From BACL11 sp945865535 (GTDB lineage: Bacteria > Bacteroidota > Bacteroidia > Flavobacteriales > BACL11): DNA of 64,000 nucleotides. Each line of letters opens with the position of its first letter. Position 1 is the stretch's first letter. A model generated the notes under the pieces. The model searched no databases. It saw only the letters and a program-made list of their open reading frames with translations, and was not told the origin of the DNA. Location: NCBI GenBank assembly GCA_947502765.1, contig CANNBA010000002.1:1-64000 (forward strand), in the 5' to 3' direction. A program made the translations under genes and the position numbers. Positions 15,185 through 24,664 of this stretch are shown here, piece by piece.

Positions 15185-16792
15185 ATGAGAAAATTGCTTT
15201 TCGTTTTATTGTTTTTTCCTTTTATATCTTTCCCTCAAACTAAAGACTATAAGAATTTTGATAAAGCCGTAAAATACAATGCTGAGGGAAATATGGAGCA
15301 AGCAATTAAATATGCTAATAAGGCATTAGAAAACACTCCAGATTGGAGGCAACCAAATTTACTTTTAGCATCTATTTATGCAAATAATAATCAAATTGAA
15401 CTTGCTGCTGATTATCTTTTAAAAGTTTATAATGAAAATGACCCCATAGATGTAAAAGGAATTGAGCAAGTAGTAAAGCTCTACTATTCTAATGGATTCT
15501 ATAATGAGGCTTTGTTTTATGCTGATAAAATAATTATTCATAATACAAATACAATAGATATGGATATCTATATAGAAAATTGCAAGTTTGCTATTGAGGC
15601 TATAAAAAATCCTGTTGATTTTAAGCCCGAAAATTTAGGGCTACATATCAATTCAGAAAATGAGGAGTATTTACCGGCTATTTCTGTTGATGGTAAAAAG
15701 TTAGTTTACTCTAGGAGATTTATGAAAAATAATGTCTTGCAAGAGGATTTTTTTATTTCAGAAAAGGATACAAATAATTCTTGGAGTCTAGCAGTTCCTT
15801 ATGGCAATAGTTTGAATACCTATGGCAATGAAGGTGCTTTCTCATTTTCAACAGATAAAAATAGGGCCGTTTTTACTGCTTGCGATAGAGAGGATAGAGT
15901 AGGTAGGTGTGATTTGTATTTATTCATTGATGGTAAAACGTATAATGCAGGTAAGGTTATTAATTCAGAATATTGGGATTCTCAAGGCTGTTTTTCTCCT
16001 GATGGAAAATATTTGTATTTTGTAAGTAGTAGGCAAGGTGGTTATGGGGGTAAAGACATTTGGCGCTCTGAAATTACTCAAAATGGATTTTTAGAGCCAG
16101 AAAATTTAGGATCTTCAATTAATACAAAACATGATGAAATGTCACCCTTTTTACATCCTGATAACCTAACCTTCTATTTTGGATCAAATGGTAATATTGG
16201 TATGGGAGATTACGATATCTATGTTAGTAGAAGAAAAAACACTCTAGAGAAGTGGGGAACTCCAAAAAATATTGGTTATCCAATAAATACACATAATACT
16301 GAAAACTCCCTAGTAGTAGCCAATGATGGCAAAACGGCTTATTACACCTCTAATAAAAGTGGTTTTGGATTAGAAGATATTTTTGTTTTTGACTTGCCTG
16401 AAAGCATTCAAGCCAATGAGATATCTGAATTAGAGCTAGATATAATTACTCAGAAAATAGGAGAGGAGGTAGTTTTAAAAAATGTAACTTTTGCTTCTAA
16501 TTCCTCCGAGATTGATGCCTCATCATATGAGGAGTTGGATAAATTGATTGCGTACCTTGCAAAAAACCCAAATTTACAGATTGAAATACAAGGACATACA
16601 GATGATGTTGGTAGCGATTTTGATAATCTCATTCTTTCCGAAAAAAGAGCAAAAGCAGTGTATGATTACATAATAATTAAACTTGAAAACAAGCTTTCTT
16701 ATACAGGCTATGGTGAGTCAAAACCACTTGCACCAAATGAATCAGAGAATGGTAGAGAGTTAAATAGAAGAACTTCTTTTGTTATTCAATAA
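15185..16792 (+). CDS. TPR / beta-propeller / OmpA-domain envelope protein (PorE-like)
   Basis: A 535-aa exported protein. The signal peptide is at residues 1-18, and tetratricopeptide-type helices at about 20-135 (NAEGNMEQAIKYANKALE). PD40/WD40-like propeller blades follow at about 150-410 (repeated FSPDGKYLYFVS-type strands). A C-terminal OmpA peptidoglycan-binding domain at about 430-535 has IEIQGHTDDVGSD and NRRTSFVI. The order resembles PorE of the type IX secretion system, which anchors the machinery to peptidoglycan, but I do not see PorE's carboxypeptidase-regulatory-like domain between propeller and OmpA. It begins immediately after queE and overlaps the convergent lptA-like gene by 11 bp. 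Confidence 0.82.
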   Translation: MRKLLFVLLFFPFISFPQTKDYKNFDKAVKYNAEGNMEQAIKYANKALENTPDWRQPNLLLASIYANNNQIELAADYLLKVYNENDPIDVKGIEQVVKLYYSNGFYNEALFYADKIIIHNTNTIDMDIYIENCKFAIEAIKNPVDFKPENLGLHINSENEEYLPAISVDGKKLVYSRRFMKNNVLQEDFFISEKDTNNSWSLAVPYGNSLNTYGNEGAFSFSTDKNRAVFTACDREDRVGRCDLYLFIDGKTYNAGKVINSEYWDSQGCFSPDGKYLYFVSSRQGGYGGKDIWRSEITQNGFLEPENLGSSINTKHDEMSPFLHPDNLTFYFGSNGNIGMGDYDIYVSRRKNTLEKWGTPKNIGYPINTHNTENSLVVANDGKTAYYTSNKSGFGLEDIFVFDLPESIQANEISELELDIITQKIGEEVVLKNVTFASNSSEIDASSYEELDKLIAYLAKNPNLQIEIQGHTDDVGSDFDNLILSEKRAKAVYDYIIIKLENKLSYTGYGESKPLAPNESENGRELNRRTSFVIQ

Positions 16793-18272
16793 AAATATCT
16801 TGCTTACTTTTTGGCTGTTCAGCGCCTCTCCAATTAAATCCTTTTAAATAGCGGTTTTTTTCTTCCAAATCTTTGTAAGGAGTAGTCAATGAGTTTGGTT
16901 TTATCTCGTAATTAACCATATCCAATTTATTATTTTTAAAGTATAGAATCAAATCAGTACATTCGGTATAATTAAGGCCTATTTTATCATTGGTTTTTTC
17001 ATCAGTTACAATAAATATACTTTGGCCATTTCCTTCAACATCCATTCTGCTCATTTTATTATCAGTAAAATAAGCAGTCATATTTTTTCCTTTTATCTGG
17101 CTGTAATCTAAAGAATCCTCTTGAGCAATAATCATAGGATTAGGCTTTAAAAACATACGATTTATTTTTCCTTTATGGATTAAAAATTGGATACTATCAG
17201 CTGTTATTTGAAACTCATCTGACCATAGAATAGGCCGATCAAACATCTCTACTATTGAATCGGTAAAATTATAACTTAAAGAATCGCATTTTCCTTGCAA
17301 ATCTATTTTAAAAAACTTTACTTTATTATGGGCCAATATCTTTTTTGCTCCTATTTTTTGCTGACTGATAAATTTATCAGCATTCATAAAAAGCGTGTCC
17401 TTTTCAAACACTAATTGTAATAATGGAGTTTCAGTTATTTCAACAACTTCTTTTTTCTCAAAATACTCTCCAAAACCACCAAAAACTGTAACATTTTCTA
17501 TCGTATCAATTACTTCTACATTTTTGATTGCTTTGCCATATCCTAAGTTCTTATCATAATAAAGACTATCTCCCTTTAATAGATAGCTTTCGCTAGTAAT
17601 GTAAGCGTTATTTTGAAATTGTGAGATGTTTGTTTTTGTATTGTACCAGCCGTTTTCACAGTAGATGGTTTTATTTTTAGAGATAATATAAGAGGGCCCA
17701 AAAAAGTAAGTAGTTTCGCTATTGGAATTATAATGCATATCATCAGTCAAAATAGTATAATCTTTAGCAACTACTGTTACGGAATCTTTAAAAATAAAAT
17801 TATGAATCTTAGAGTGGTATTCCCCTTTTTTAGACTTTATGGTTTTTTCATTATCAACAATTGTGCCTGGGTAATTATAGGAAGCAATGTTAGTGCGTAA
17901 ATTATAAAATATTTGCTCCGTTTTTAAAGTCATGTATTTGTCAGTTAACACCACATTTCCTTTTATATCTGCATTGTTTTCTAAGCCAAAATAAGTCAAG
18001 CTACTTCCAGTAAGTAAAATGCCATCTCCTTGGATTTTAATTTTTCCAAAAGCCTTTACTTTGTCTATATTGGCGTAATGATATGCGGAGTCGCAATACA
18101 TAATGGCATTGTTGTGCTTAAAAGCAACATGGCCAATTAAACGCCAATAATCAGGGTGTTTGTTAGCATTAGCAAAAGTATTATCCGCATTTAAGATTTC
18201 TATTTTTTTACTTGTCTGAGCATTTAAAGTAACACTCAGAATTACTAGTAAAATATGTAGTAAAATCTTCAA
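16782..18272 (-). CDS. LptA/OstA-like LPS-transport periplasmic protein
   Basis: A 496-aa exported protein with a signal peptide (about residues 1-18, ending LNA) and successive beta-strand repeats typical of the OstA/LptA beta-jellyroll: YWRLIGHVAFKHNN, AFGKIKIQGDGI, ADIKGNVVLTDKY and several more. LptA-type proteins bridge lipopolysaccharide across the periplasm. This one is long enough to contain two jellyroll units. It is 3 bp downstream of the purA stop codon, so it is probably the last gene of the purA unit. I infer LPS-related transport from the fold only; the OstA/LptD N-domain family is broad. Confidence 0.75.
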   Translation of the reverse strand: MKILLHILLVILSVTLNAQTSKKIEILNADNTFANANKHPDYWRLIGHVAFKHNNAIMYCDSAYHYANIDKVKAFGKIKIQGDGILLTGSSLTYFGLENNADIKGNVVLTDKYMTLKTEQIFYNLRTNIASYNYPGTIVDNEKTIKSKKGEYHSKIHNFIFKDSVTVVAKDYTILTDDMHYNSNSETTYFFGPSYIISKNKTIYCENGWYNTKTNISQFQNNAYITSESYLLKGDSLYYDKNLGYGKAIKNVEVIDTIENVTVFGGFGEYFEKKEVVEITETPLLQLVFEKDTLFMNADKFISQQKIGAKKILAHNKVKFFKIDLQGKCDSLSYNFTDSIVEMFDRPILWSDEFQITADSIQFLIHKGKINRMFLKPNPMIIAQEDSLDYSQIKGKNMTAYFTDNKMSRMDVEGNGQSIFIVTDEKTNDKIGLNYTECTDLILYFKNNKLDMVNYEIKPNSLTTPYKDLEEKNRYLKGFNWRGAEQPKSKQDIFIE

Positions 18273-18275
18273 GCT

Positions 18276-19535
18276 TTATCTGAAAAATGTTTGTTTTCTA
18301 TCAGGACCAACAGATACAATTACAATTGGAGTTTCTAAAACTTCTTCCAGCCAAGCAATATAACTATGTAAAGCTTTTGGTGCATCAGCTAAATTTTCCA
18401 ATTTCATCAAATTCATTTGCCAACCCTCTAGTTCTTTGTAAATAGGAGTGAGCTGTTCATTATCTTCAAATGGTAAATAATCAATTTTTTCTCCATTAAA
18501 CTCATAATGAGTACACGCTTTTATAGTTTCACTTCCTGATAAAACATCCGCTTTCATCATCATTAATTGTGTAACCCCATTAATATTAATGGCATATTTT
18601 AATGCAGGAATATCAATCCAACCACATCTTCTTGGACGCCCAGTAGTTGATCCAAATTCATTTCCAATTTTTCTTAATCTTTCTCCAATTTCATCAAATA
18701 ATTCTGATGGAAATGGTCCACTTCCAACTCTAGTGGAATATGCTTTAAAGATACCAAATACTTCTCCAATTTTATTTGGGGCAATACCCAGTCCAGTACA
18801 AGCTCCAGCAGTAATTGTGTTGGATGAAGTTACAAAAGGATAAGAACCAAAATCAACATCTAATAGTGTTCCTTGGGCTCCTTCTGCTAATATTTTTTTT
18901 CCTTCTTTAATTGCATCATGAATATAATGTTCACTTTCAATGTGTTTGTACTTTTTGAGTGTGTTTAAACTTTCGAACCATGCAGTTTCTAATTCTTCTA
19001 ATTCATATTCAAAATCATAAAAATTTAAAATCTGAATATGTTTTCTTTTTAACTTTTCGTACTTTTCCTTGAAATCTGGAGTGGAAATATCACCCACTCT
19101 TAAGCCATTACGGCCTGTTTTATCCATATAAGTTGGGCCGATACCCTTTAAGGTTGAACCAATCTTTTCTTTTCCTTTGGCTTTTTCTGATGCAGCATCA
19201 ATAAGTTTATGAGTAGGTAAAATTAAATGTGCTTTTTTAGAAATTAAAAGTTCTGACATTTCAACGGCTAGCTTTTTAATGCCTATTATTTCATTTTGGA
19301 AAATCACGGGATCAATTACAACACCATTACCAATAAGGTTAACAACTCCTTTATGGAAAATACCAGATGGAATGGTATGAAGCACATGTTTAATTCCATC
19401 AAATTCTAGTGTATGTCCAGCATTAGGACCTCCTTGAAAACGAGCAATAATGTCATATTTTGATGTTAAAACATCAACAATTTTTCCTTTTCCTTCATCC
19501 CCCCACTGAAGTCCTAATAAAACATCTGCTTTCAT
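18276..19535 (-). CDS. purA: Adenylosuccinate synthetase
   Basis: Catalyses the GTP-dependent condensation of IMP with aspartate, the first step from IMP to AMP. The 419-aa protein has the N-terminal LGLQWGDEGKGK with catalytic Asp13, GGPNAGH with catalytic His41, the IMP-binding GSTLKGIGPTYMDK and the GTP/aspartate loop STTGRPRRCGW. The length is normal for the family. It lies 17 bp downstream of the Fur-family gene and 3 bp upstream of the lptA-like gene; this order is familiar from flavobacterial genomes. It starts at the first ATG, with the catalytic residues at their standard positions. Confidence 0.97.
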   Translation of the reverse strand: MKADVLLGLQWGDEGKGKIVDVLTSKYDIIARFQGGPNAGHTLEFDGIKHVLHTIPSGIFHKGVVNLIGNGVVIDPVIFQNEIIGIKKLAVEMSELLISKKAHLILPTHKLIDAASEKAKGKEKIGSTLKGIGPTYMDKTGRNGLRVGDISTPDFKEKYEKLKRKHIQILNFYDFEYELEELETAWFESLNTLKKYKHIESEHYIHDAIKEGKKILAEGAQGTLLDVDFGSYPFVTSSNTITAGACTGLGIAPNKIGEVFGIFKAYSTRVGSGPFPSELFDEIGERLRKIGNEFGSTTGRPRRCGWIDIPALKYAININGVTQLMMMKADVLSGSETIKACTHYEFNGEKIDYLPFEDNEQLTPIYKELEGWQMNLMKLENLADAPKALHSYIAWLEEVLETPIVIVSVGPDRKQTFFR

Positions 19536-19552
19536 TTAATATTTTAAAATTC

Positions 19553-20011
19553 TTAATTAGTTATTTTAGTTTGACACTCTTTACAAAGACCATAAAGATT
19601 TAACGCATGCCTATTGATTTTAAAGCTCATACTTTCTTCAATGACATTTTTGATTCCTTGTATTCTAGGGTCACAAAACTCAATTACAAGATCACAACTA
19701 GTGCATATTAAATGATCGTGTTGACGATTAGAATATGATTTTTCGTATTGGGCTTGTGACTTTCCAAATTGATGCTTACGAATTAGATGACAATCCAATA
19801 AAATATCAACCGTATTGTAAAGTGTTGCTCTACTTACTCGGTATTTTTTATTTTTCATCTGAATGTACATTGACTCAATATCAAAATGACCTTCAAATTC
19901 GTAAATCTCCCTTAGGATGGCATAGCGTTCAGGAGTTTTTCTGTGCTTGTTTTTAATAAGATAATCGGTGAATATCTCATTTACAGTTTCAATTATTTGA
20001 TTGTTTGCCAC
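19553..20011 (-). CDS. Fur-family transcriptional regulator (GTG start)
   Basis: A 152-aa metal-dependent repressor of the Fur/PerR/Zur superfamily. The winged helix lies at about residues 22-85 (TPERYAILREIYE, then YRVSRATLYNTVDILL). The C-terminal half carries the HDHLICTSC structural zinc motif and a second LCKEC pair, as in four-cysteine zinc-site members. The metal sensed cannot be told from sequence, so I give no gene symbol. The start is GTG at 20009-20011; no in-frame ATG fits the family N-terminus. A -7 box lies upstream at 20029-20036. It is followed closely by purA, a neighbour pair I recall from other flavobacteria. Confidence 0.9.
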   Translation of the reverse strand: MANNQIIETVNEIFTDYLIKNKHRKTPERYAILREIYEFEGHFDIESMYIQMKNKKYRVSRATLYNTVDILLDCHLIRKHQFGKSQAQYEKSYSNRQHDHLICTSCDLVIEFCDPRIQGIKNVIEESMSFKINRHALNLYGLCKECQTKITN

Positions 20012-20028
20012 TTTGCGCTATTAAAACA

Positions 20029-20036
20029 CAAATTTA
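20029..20036 (-). promoter_or_regulatory. -7 promoter box of the Fur-family gene
   Basis: The minus strand reads TAAATTTG, an exact TAnnTTTG match, 17 nt before the GTG start at 20011. Confidence 0.5.
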
Positions 20037-20086
20037 TAAAATTTCCTTATTTAGTATCTCTAAAAATTAAATAATGAAATTGAAAA

Positions 20087-22291
20087 TTAAAGATGTTTAT
20101 AAGTTCTGGTAATGGAGGATATTGCTTTAATTTTTTTGAGTTTAGTAGTAAGCTCTTTTAAAAATGTAACATTATGTACTTTTAAAGTAATAACCCCTTC
20201 AAATATCCCGTCATCACTACTTATATTTATCGATTTAATATTTACATGCATCTGATTGGAAATTATTTGAGTGATTTTGTTCATAAGTCCTACACTATCA
20301 ATTCCTTTGATATTGATAGAGGCCACAAAATCAATATCACCTTTAGATATCCATTTTGCTTTGAGTACTCTGTAGGCATAATTAGAACGTAATTGTATGG
20401 AATTGGGACAATCTGATCTATGTACTTTTATGCCATCAACAACTGTTAAAAATCCAAAGATCAAATCGCCAGGAATAGCGTTACAGCAAACAGCCATCTT
20501 ATAGTCTAACACTTCATCATTCTCATTGAAAACAATAACTTTCTCTGAGTCTTTTTCTGATTTTATTGCAGGTGATGGAGGGCCATAAATTTTATTTTTA
20601 ATGGTTTGATACCAACCTCCTTTCTTTAAGCGAACAAATTCTTTAATTTCAGTATTAGAAATAGCCCCAGTACCAAATCTAAAATACAAATCGATTGAGG
20701 CGCCAGCATCAAAGTGCTTAATAAGTTCTATTTCTGTTTCGCTAGTTAATTTCAATTTCAAATGCTTTAGCTTTCTCTCGGCAATTTCTTTTCCAACAAT
20801 AGCAATGACTTTTTTATCTTCTTTTAGTGCGGATTTTATTTTTGATTTAGCCCTAGAAGTAACAACAAATCTGAGCCAGTCTTCTCTTGGTCTTTGTTTT
20901 TGTGATGTAATGACTTCTACTTGATCGCCACTTTGTAGTTCATGACTTAATGGAACCAATTTTCCATTTACTTTTACGCCCATACATTTTAGACCAACAT
21001 CTGTATGCACTTCAAATGCGAAATCAAGAGCTGTACCCCCTTTTGGAAGTGTTTTTAAATCCCCCCCAGGAGTAAAGATGTATATTTCACCAGAGTAGAG
21101 ATTGAGCTTAAAATCATCTATAAAATCAATAGCATTGCTTTCAGGGTTTGTCAATAATTCTCTAATTTTCTCTATCCAAGCATCCAAAGAATTTTCTTTA
21201 CTTCCTCCATGCTTATATTTCCAATGAGCCGCATATCCCTTTTCTGCAATCTCATCCATTCTTTGACTTCTGATTTGTACTTCCACCCATTTGCCATCAT
21301 CTCCCATTACAGTGGTGTGTAATGATTCGTATCCGTTCGCTTTTGGTGTAGAAACCCAATCTCTTAATCTATCAGGATTTGGCTTGTAAAAATCAGTGAC
21401 AATTGAGTATATCCTCCAACAATCAGCTTTTTCATTTTTAAGAGATGAATCAACAATAATTCTAATAGCAAATTTATCGAAAATATTGTCAAAATTTACT
21501 CCTGTTTTTACCATCTTTTCTCTAATTGAAAAGATAGATTTCGGCCTTCCTGCTAATGTGAATTCTAAATTATTCTCTTTTAGTTTTGCTTTTATGGGCT
21601 TAGAAAATTTTGAAATGTATTTATCTCTCTCTTCTTTAGTCGCTTTTAGTTCTTGGGTAATGGCTTTGTAAACTTCGGGTTTTGTAAACTTTAATCCTAA
21701 ATCTTCTAGTTCAGTTTTTATGGCATAAAGTCCTAGCCTATGAGCAAGAGGAGCGTATAAATAAAGAGTTTCAGAGGCAATTTTTAGCTGTTTGGATTTG
21801 GTCATATTATCCAAAGTACGCATGTTGTGTAGTCTGTCAGCCAGTTTAATTAGTATTACTCTTACATCATCTGATAAGGTAAGGAGCATTTTTCTAAAAT
21901 TTTCAGCTTGCATGGATACATTTTTATCAAATACATCTTGAATTTTAGTAAGTCCATCAATAATTTGAGCAACTTTTTTTCCGAAAATTTTCTCAATATC
22001 TTTTAAGGAATAGTCGGTATCCTCAACAACATCATGCAGTAGGGCACAAATAATAGAAGTAGCCCCTAGTCCAATTTCTTTTGCGGCAATATGAGCAACA
22101 GCGAGAGGGTGGTATATATAAGGTTCACCACTTTGTCTTCTCATTTCTTTGTGTGCCTCAACTGCAATGTCAAAAGCTTTCCGAATATTTTTTTTATCTG
22201 CTTTGTCAGTTTTATCATTACAAGTTCTTAATAGTGATTTATATCTATTAAGAATCTCTTTTTTTTCCTGTTCAAAGTCTATTGGTTGCAT
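20087..22291 (-). CDS. Bifunctional (p)ppGpp synthetase/hydrolase (RelA/SpoT family)
   Basis: Stringent-response enzyme of 734 aa. The N-terminal hydrolase domain has the metal-binding His86-Asp87 in ALLHDVVEDTD. The synthetase domain at about 225-345 has GYESLHTTV and EVQIRSQRMDEIAE. A TGS domain near 390-450 (YIFTPGGDLKTLPKGGTALDFA), a zinc-finger/helical region with the CCN motif around 620, and a C-terminal ACT domain (from about 655) follow. An intact HD pair and an intact synthetase core indicate both activities, as in single-copy Rel/SpoT enzymes. It lies 8 bp downstream of the glyA stop codon on the same strand, so co-transcription with glyA is likely. Confidence 0.95.
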   Translation of the reverse strand: MQPIDFEQEKKEILNRYKSLLRTCNDKTDKADKKNIRKAFDIAVEAHKEMRRQSGEPYIYHPLAVAHIAAKEIGLGATSIICALLHDVVEDTDYSLKDIEKIFGKKVAQIIDGLTKIQDVFDKNVSMQAENFRKMLLTLSDDVRVILIKLADRLHNMRTLDNMTKSKQLKIASETLYLYAPLAHRLGLYAIKTELEDLGLKFTKPEVYKAITQELKATKEERDKYISKFSKPIKAKLKENNLEFTLAGRPKSIFSIREKMVKTGVNFDNIFDKFAIRIIVDSSLKNEKADCWRIYSIVTDFYKPNPDRLRDWVSTPKANGYESLHTTVMGDDGKWVEVQIRSQRMDEIAEKGYAAHWKYKHGGSKENSLDAWIEKIRELLTNPESNAIDFIDDFKLNLYSGEIYIFTPGGDLKTLPKGGTALDFAFEVHTDVGLKCMGVKVNGKLVPLSHELQSGDQVEVITSQKQRPREDWLRFVVTSRAKSKIKSALKEDKKVIAIVGKEIAERKLKHLKLKLTSETEIELIKHFDAGASIDLYFRFGTGAISNTEIKEFVRLKKGGWYQTIKNKIYGPPSPAIKSEKDSEKVIVFNENDEVLDYKMAVCCNAIPGDLIFGFLTVVDGIKVHRSDCPNSIQLRSNYAYRVLKAKWISKGDIDFVASINIKGIDSVGLMNKITQIISNQMHVNIKSINISSDDGIFEGVITLKVHNVTFLKELTTKLKKIKAISSITRTYKHL

Positions 22292-22299
22292 CTTGTAAT

Positions 22300-23571
22300 T
22301 TAAGCAAAAATAGGATAAGCACTCATTAATTTATTAACCTCATTTTTCACCTCAGATAAAACTTTTTCATCTTCATAATTTACAATCACTTTGTCAATTA
22401 AATCTACAATAACTGGGATCATATTTTCTTTTACTCCTCTAGTTGTGATTGCAGGTGTTCCTAGTCTAATACCAGAAGTAATAAAGGGAGATTGTGTATC
22501 AAAAGGAACCATATTTTTATTAGCAGTAATATCCGCTTTAACTAATGCATTTTCAGCATCTTTTCCGGTAATATTTTTATTTCTTAGATCTATAAGCATG
22601 CAATGATTTTCAGTACCTCCTGATATAATCTTATATCCTTTTTTTATGAATTCATTGGCCATAAGTTTGGCATTTTTTATAACTTGTTCTCCATAGGTTT
22701 TAAATTCAGGTTTAAGAGCTTCACCAAAAGCAATTGCTTTTGCTGCAATTACATGCTCAAGAGGCCCTCCTTGAGAGCCTGGAAACACTCCTGAATTTAG
22801 AATTCCAGACATCATTTTTATGTTGCCTTTTGGAGTTTTTAAACCCCATGGATTTTCAAAATCTTTACCCATCATAATCATTCCTCCTCTTGGCCCTCTT
22901 AGGGTTTTATGAGTTGTTGTTGTTAAAATATGACAATGTGAAGCAGGGTTATTTAATAATTTAGCTGCAATCAGCCCAGCAGGATGTGCAATATCAGCCA
23001 TCAATAATGCGCCAACTTTATTAGCAATCTCTCTAAATCTGGCATAATCCCAATCTTGAGAATATGCAGATGCCCCGCAAATAATCAATTGTGGTTTTTC
23101 TAAAGTTGCAATAGCTTCTAATTTATCATAATCCACTTTTCCTGTTGCTTCTTCCACATTATAAAAAGAGGTTTTGTATAATTTTCCAGAAAAGTTTACA
23201 GGAGAACCATGGGTTAAATGACCACCGTGAGAAAGATTAAATCCTAAGATTTTATCTCCAGGATTTAAACAAGCTAGCATTACAGCCGCATTTGCTTGTG
23301 AGCCTGAATGAGGTTGCACATTAGCATACTCAACTCCAAATAATTCTTTTGCTCTATCAATAGCTAATTGTTCCACTTCATCTACTACTTCACAACCTCC
23401 ATAGTATCTATTTCTAGGAAATCCTTCAGCATATTTATTTGTTAAACACGAACCCATAGCTTGCATTACCTGATCACTTACAAAATTTTCAGAAGCAATT
23501 AATTCAATTCCATTTCGTTGTCTTTTATCTTCTTTTGCAATTAAATCAAAAATTATTTGATCTTTTTTCAT
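22300..23571 (-). CDS. glyA: Serine hydroxymethyltransferase
   Basis: PLP enzyme that interconverts serine and glycine and charges tetrahydrofolate with one-carbon units. The 423-aa protein begins in the family style (IELIASENFVS) and has NKYAEGFP, HSGSQAN and the PLP-binding lysine Lys222 in TTTTHKTLRGPRGG. The length fits bacterial GlyA. It precedes relA/spoT on the minus strand with an 8-bp gap. The divergent gene at 23627 leaves a 55-bp promoter region; no perfect -7 box was found for glyA itself. Confidence 0.97.
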   Translation of the reverse strand: MKKDQIIFDLIAKEDKRQRNGIELIASENFVSDQVMQAMGSCLTNKYAEGFPRNRYYGGCEVVDEVEQLAIDRAKELFGVEYANVQPHSGSQANAAVMLACLNPGDKILGFNLSHGGHLTHGSPVNFSGKLYKTSFYNVEEATGKVDYDKLEAIATLEKPQLIICGASAYSQDWDYARFREIANKVGALLMADIAHPAGLIAAKLLNNPASHCHILTTTTHKTLRGPRGGMIMMGKDFENPWGLKTPKGNIKMMSGILNSGVFPGSQGGPLEHVIAAKAIAFGEALKPEFKTYGEQVIKNAKLMANEFIKKGYKIISGGTENHCMLIDLRNKNITGKDAENALVKADITANKNMVPFDTQSPFITSGIRLGTPAITTRGVKENMIPVIVDLIDKVIVNYEDEKVLSEVKNEVNKLMSAYPIFA

Positions 23572-23626
23572 CTGTTAGTAGTTTAAAATTTCTATTTTCG
23601 TAATCGCAACAAATGTATATAATTTT

Positions 23627-24565
23627 ATGAATAGAATTCAGCAACTTTTTGGAATTAAATATCCAATTATTCAAGGAGGAATGATATGGTGTAGTGGCTG
23701 GGAATTAGCAGCAGCAGTAAGCAATGCAGGCGGGCTGGGTTTAATTGGTTCAGGTTCAATGTATCCTGAAGTATTAAGAGATCATATTCGAAAATGCAAG
23801 AGCGCTACTAACAAACCATTTGGAGTAAATATTCCATTAATGTATCCAAATATTCAGGACCATATCCAAATTGTTATAGATGAAGGCGTAAAAATTGTTT
23901 TCACCTCAGCAGGAAGTCCAAAGAAGTACACTTCATTTTTGCAAGAGCATGGCATAAAAGTAGCTCATGTTATAGCGAATAAAAAATTCGCCATTAAATG
24001 TGTAGAAGCTGGAGTAGATGCAATTGTTGCTGAAGGATTTGAGGCTGGAGGGCATAATGGAGCTGATGAAATTACTACTATGTGTTTAATTCCTATGATT
24101 GCTGATGCTGTTAATATTCCGCTAATTGCAGCAGGTGGAATTTCGAGTGGTAAATCAATGTTTGCAGCTATGGTATTGGGTGCTGATGGGGTCCAAATGG
24201 GCAGTCGCTTTGTAGCAAGTGAAGAATGCTCAGCTCATATTAATTTTAAGCATAAGGTAGTTGCGGCTGATGAAGGTGAAACGGTTTTAACTTTGAAAGA
24301 ACTAACAGCTGTTCGCTTAATCAAAAATGGCTTTTATGATGAAATTCAAAAAGCATATAAAAGAAATGCTACTCATGAAGAATTAAAAGAATTATTGGGA
24401 AGAGGTAGAGCAAAAAAAGGAATGTTTGAAGGAGATTTAATTGAGGGGGAGCTAGAAATTGGGCAAGTTTCTGCCATGATAAAAGAAATTAAGCCAGTAG
24501 CTGATATTATATCTCAAATTGTAGAAGACTTTGAAAAAGCAAATAAGAAAAATTATAGTTTTTAG
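23627..24565 (+). CDS. FabK / nitronate monooxygenase-family flavoprotein
   Basis: A 312-aa FMN-dependent TIM-barrel protein. Family hallmarks are the opening YPIIQGGM, the SNAGGLGLIGSG loop, the EGFEAGGHNG segment (histidine near the flavin), and the phosphate-binding AAGGISSGKSM and GADGVQMGSRF. These are shared by enoyl-ACP reductase II (FabK) and nitronate monooxygenases; sequence alone does not separate them here, so no symbol is given. It is monocistronic, followed by a 99-bp gap. A variant -7 box TATTTTCG lies about 30 nt before the ATG. Confidence 0.85.
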   Translation: MNRIQQLFGIKYPIIQGGMIWCSGWELAAAVSNAGGLGLIGSGSMYPEVLRDHIRKCKSATNKPFGVNIPLMYPNIQDHIQIVIDEGVKIVFTSAGSPKKYTSFLQEHGIKVAHVIANKKFAIKCVEAGVDAIVAEGFEAGGHNGADEITTMCLIPMIADAVNIPLIAAGGISSGKSMFAAMVLGADGVQMGSRFVASEECSAHINFKHKVVAADEGETVLTLKELTAVRLIKNGFYDEIQKAYKRNATHEELKELLGRGRAKKGMFEGDLIEGELEIGQVSAMIKEIKPVADIISQIVEDFEKANKKNYSF

Positions 24566-24637
24566 ATTTGTGTTTTATGTTCAAAGTAAAAATTTGCCTC
24601 ACTAATATAAAAAGCATTCTATTAAATTAAGTTTTCA

Positions 24638-24645
24638 TATATTTG
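24638..24645 (+). promoter_or_regulatory. -7 promoter box of the T9SS cargo gene
   Basis: TATATTTG, an exact TAnnTTTG match, 19 nt before the ATG at 24665. Confidence 0.55.
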
Positions 24646-24664
24646 CAGAAAATTACAATTTCAA

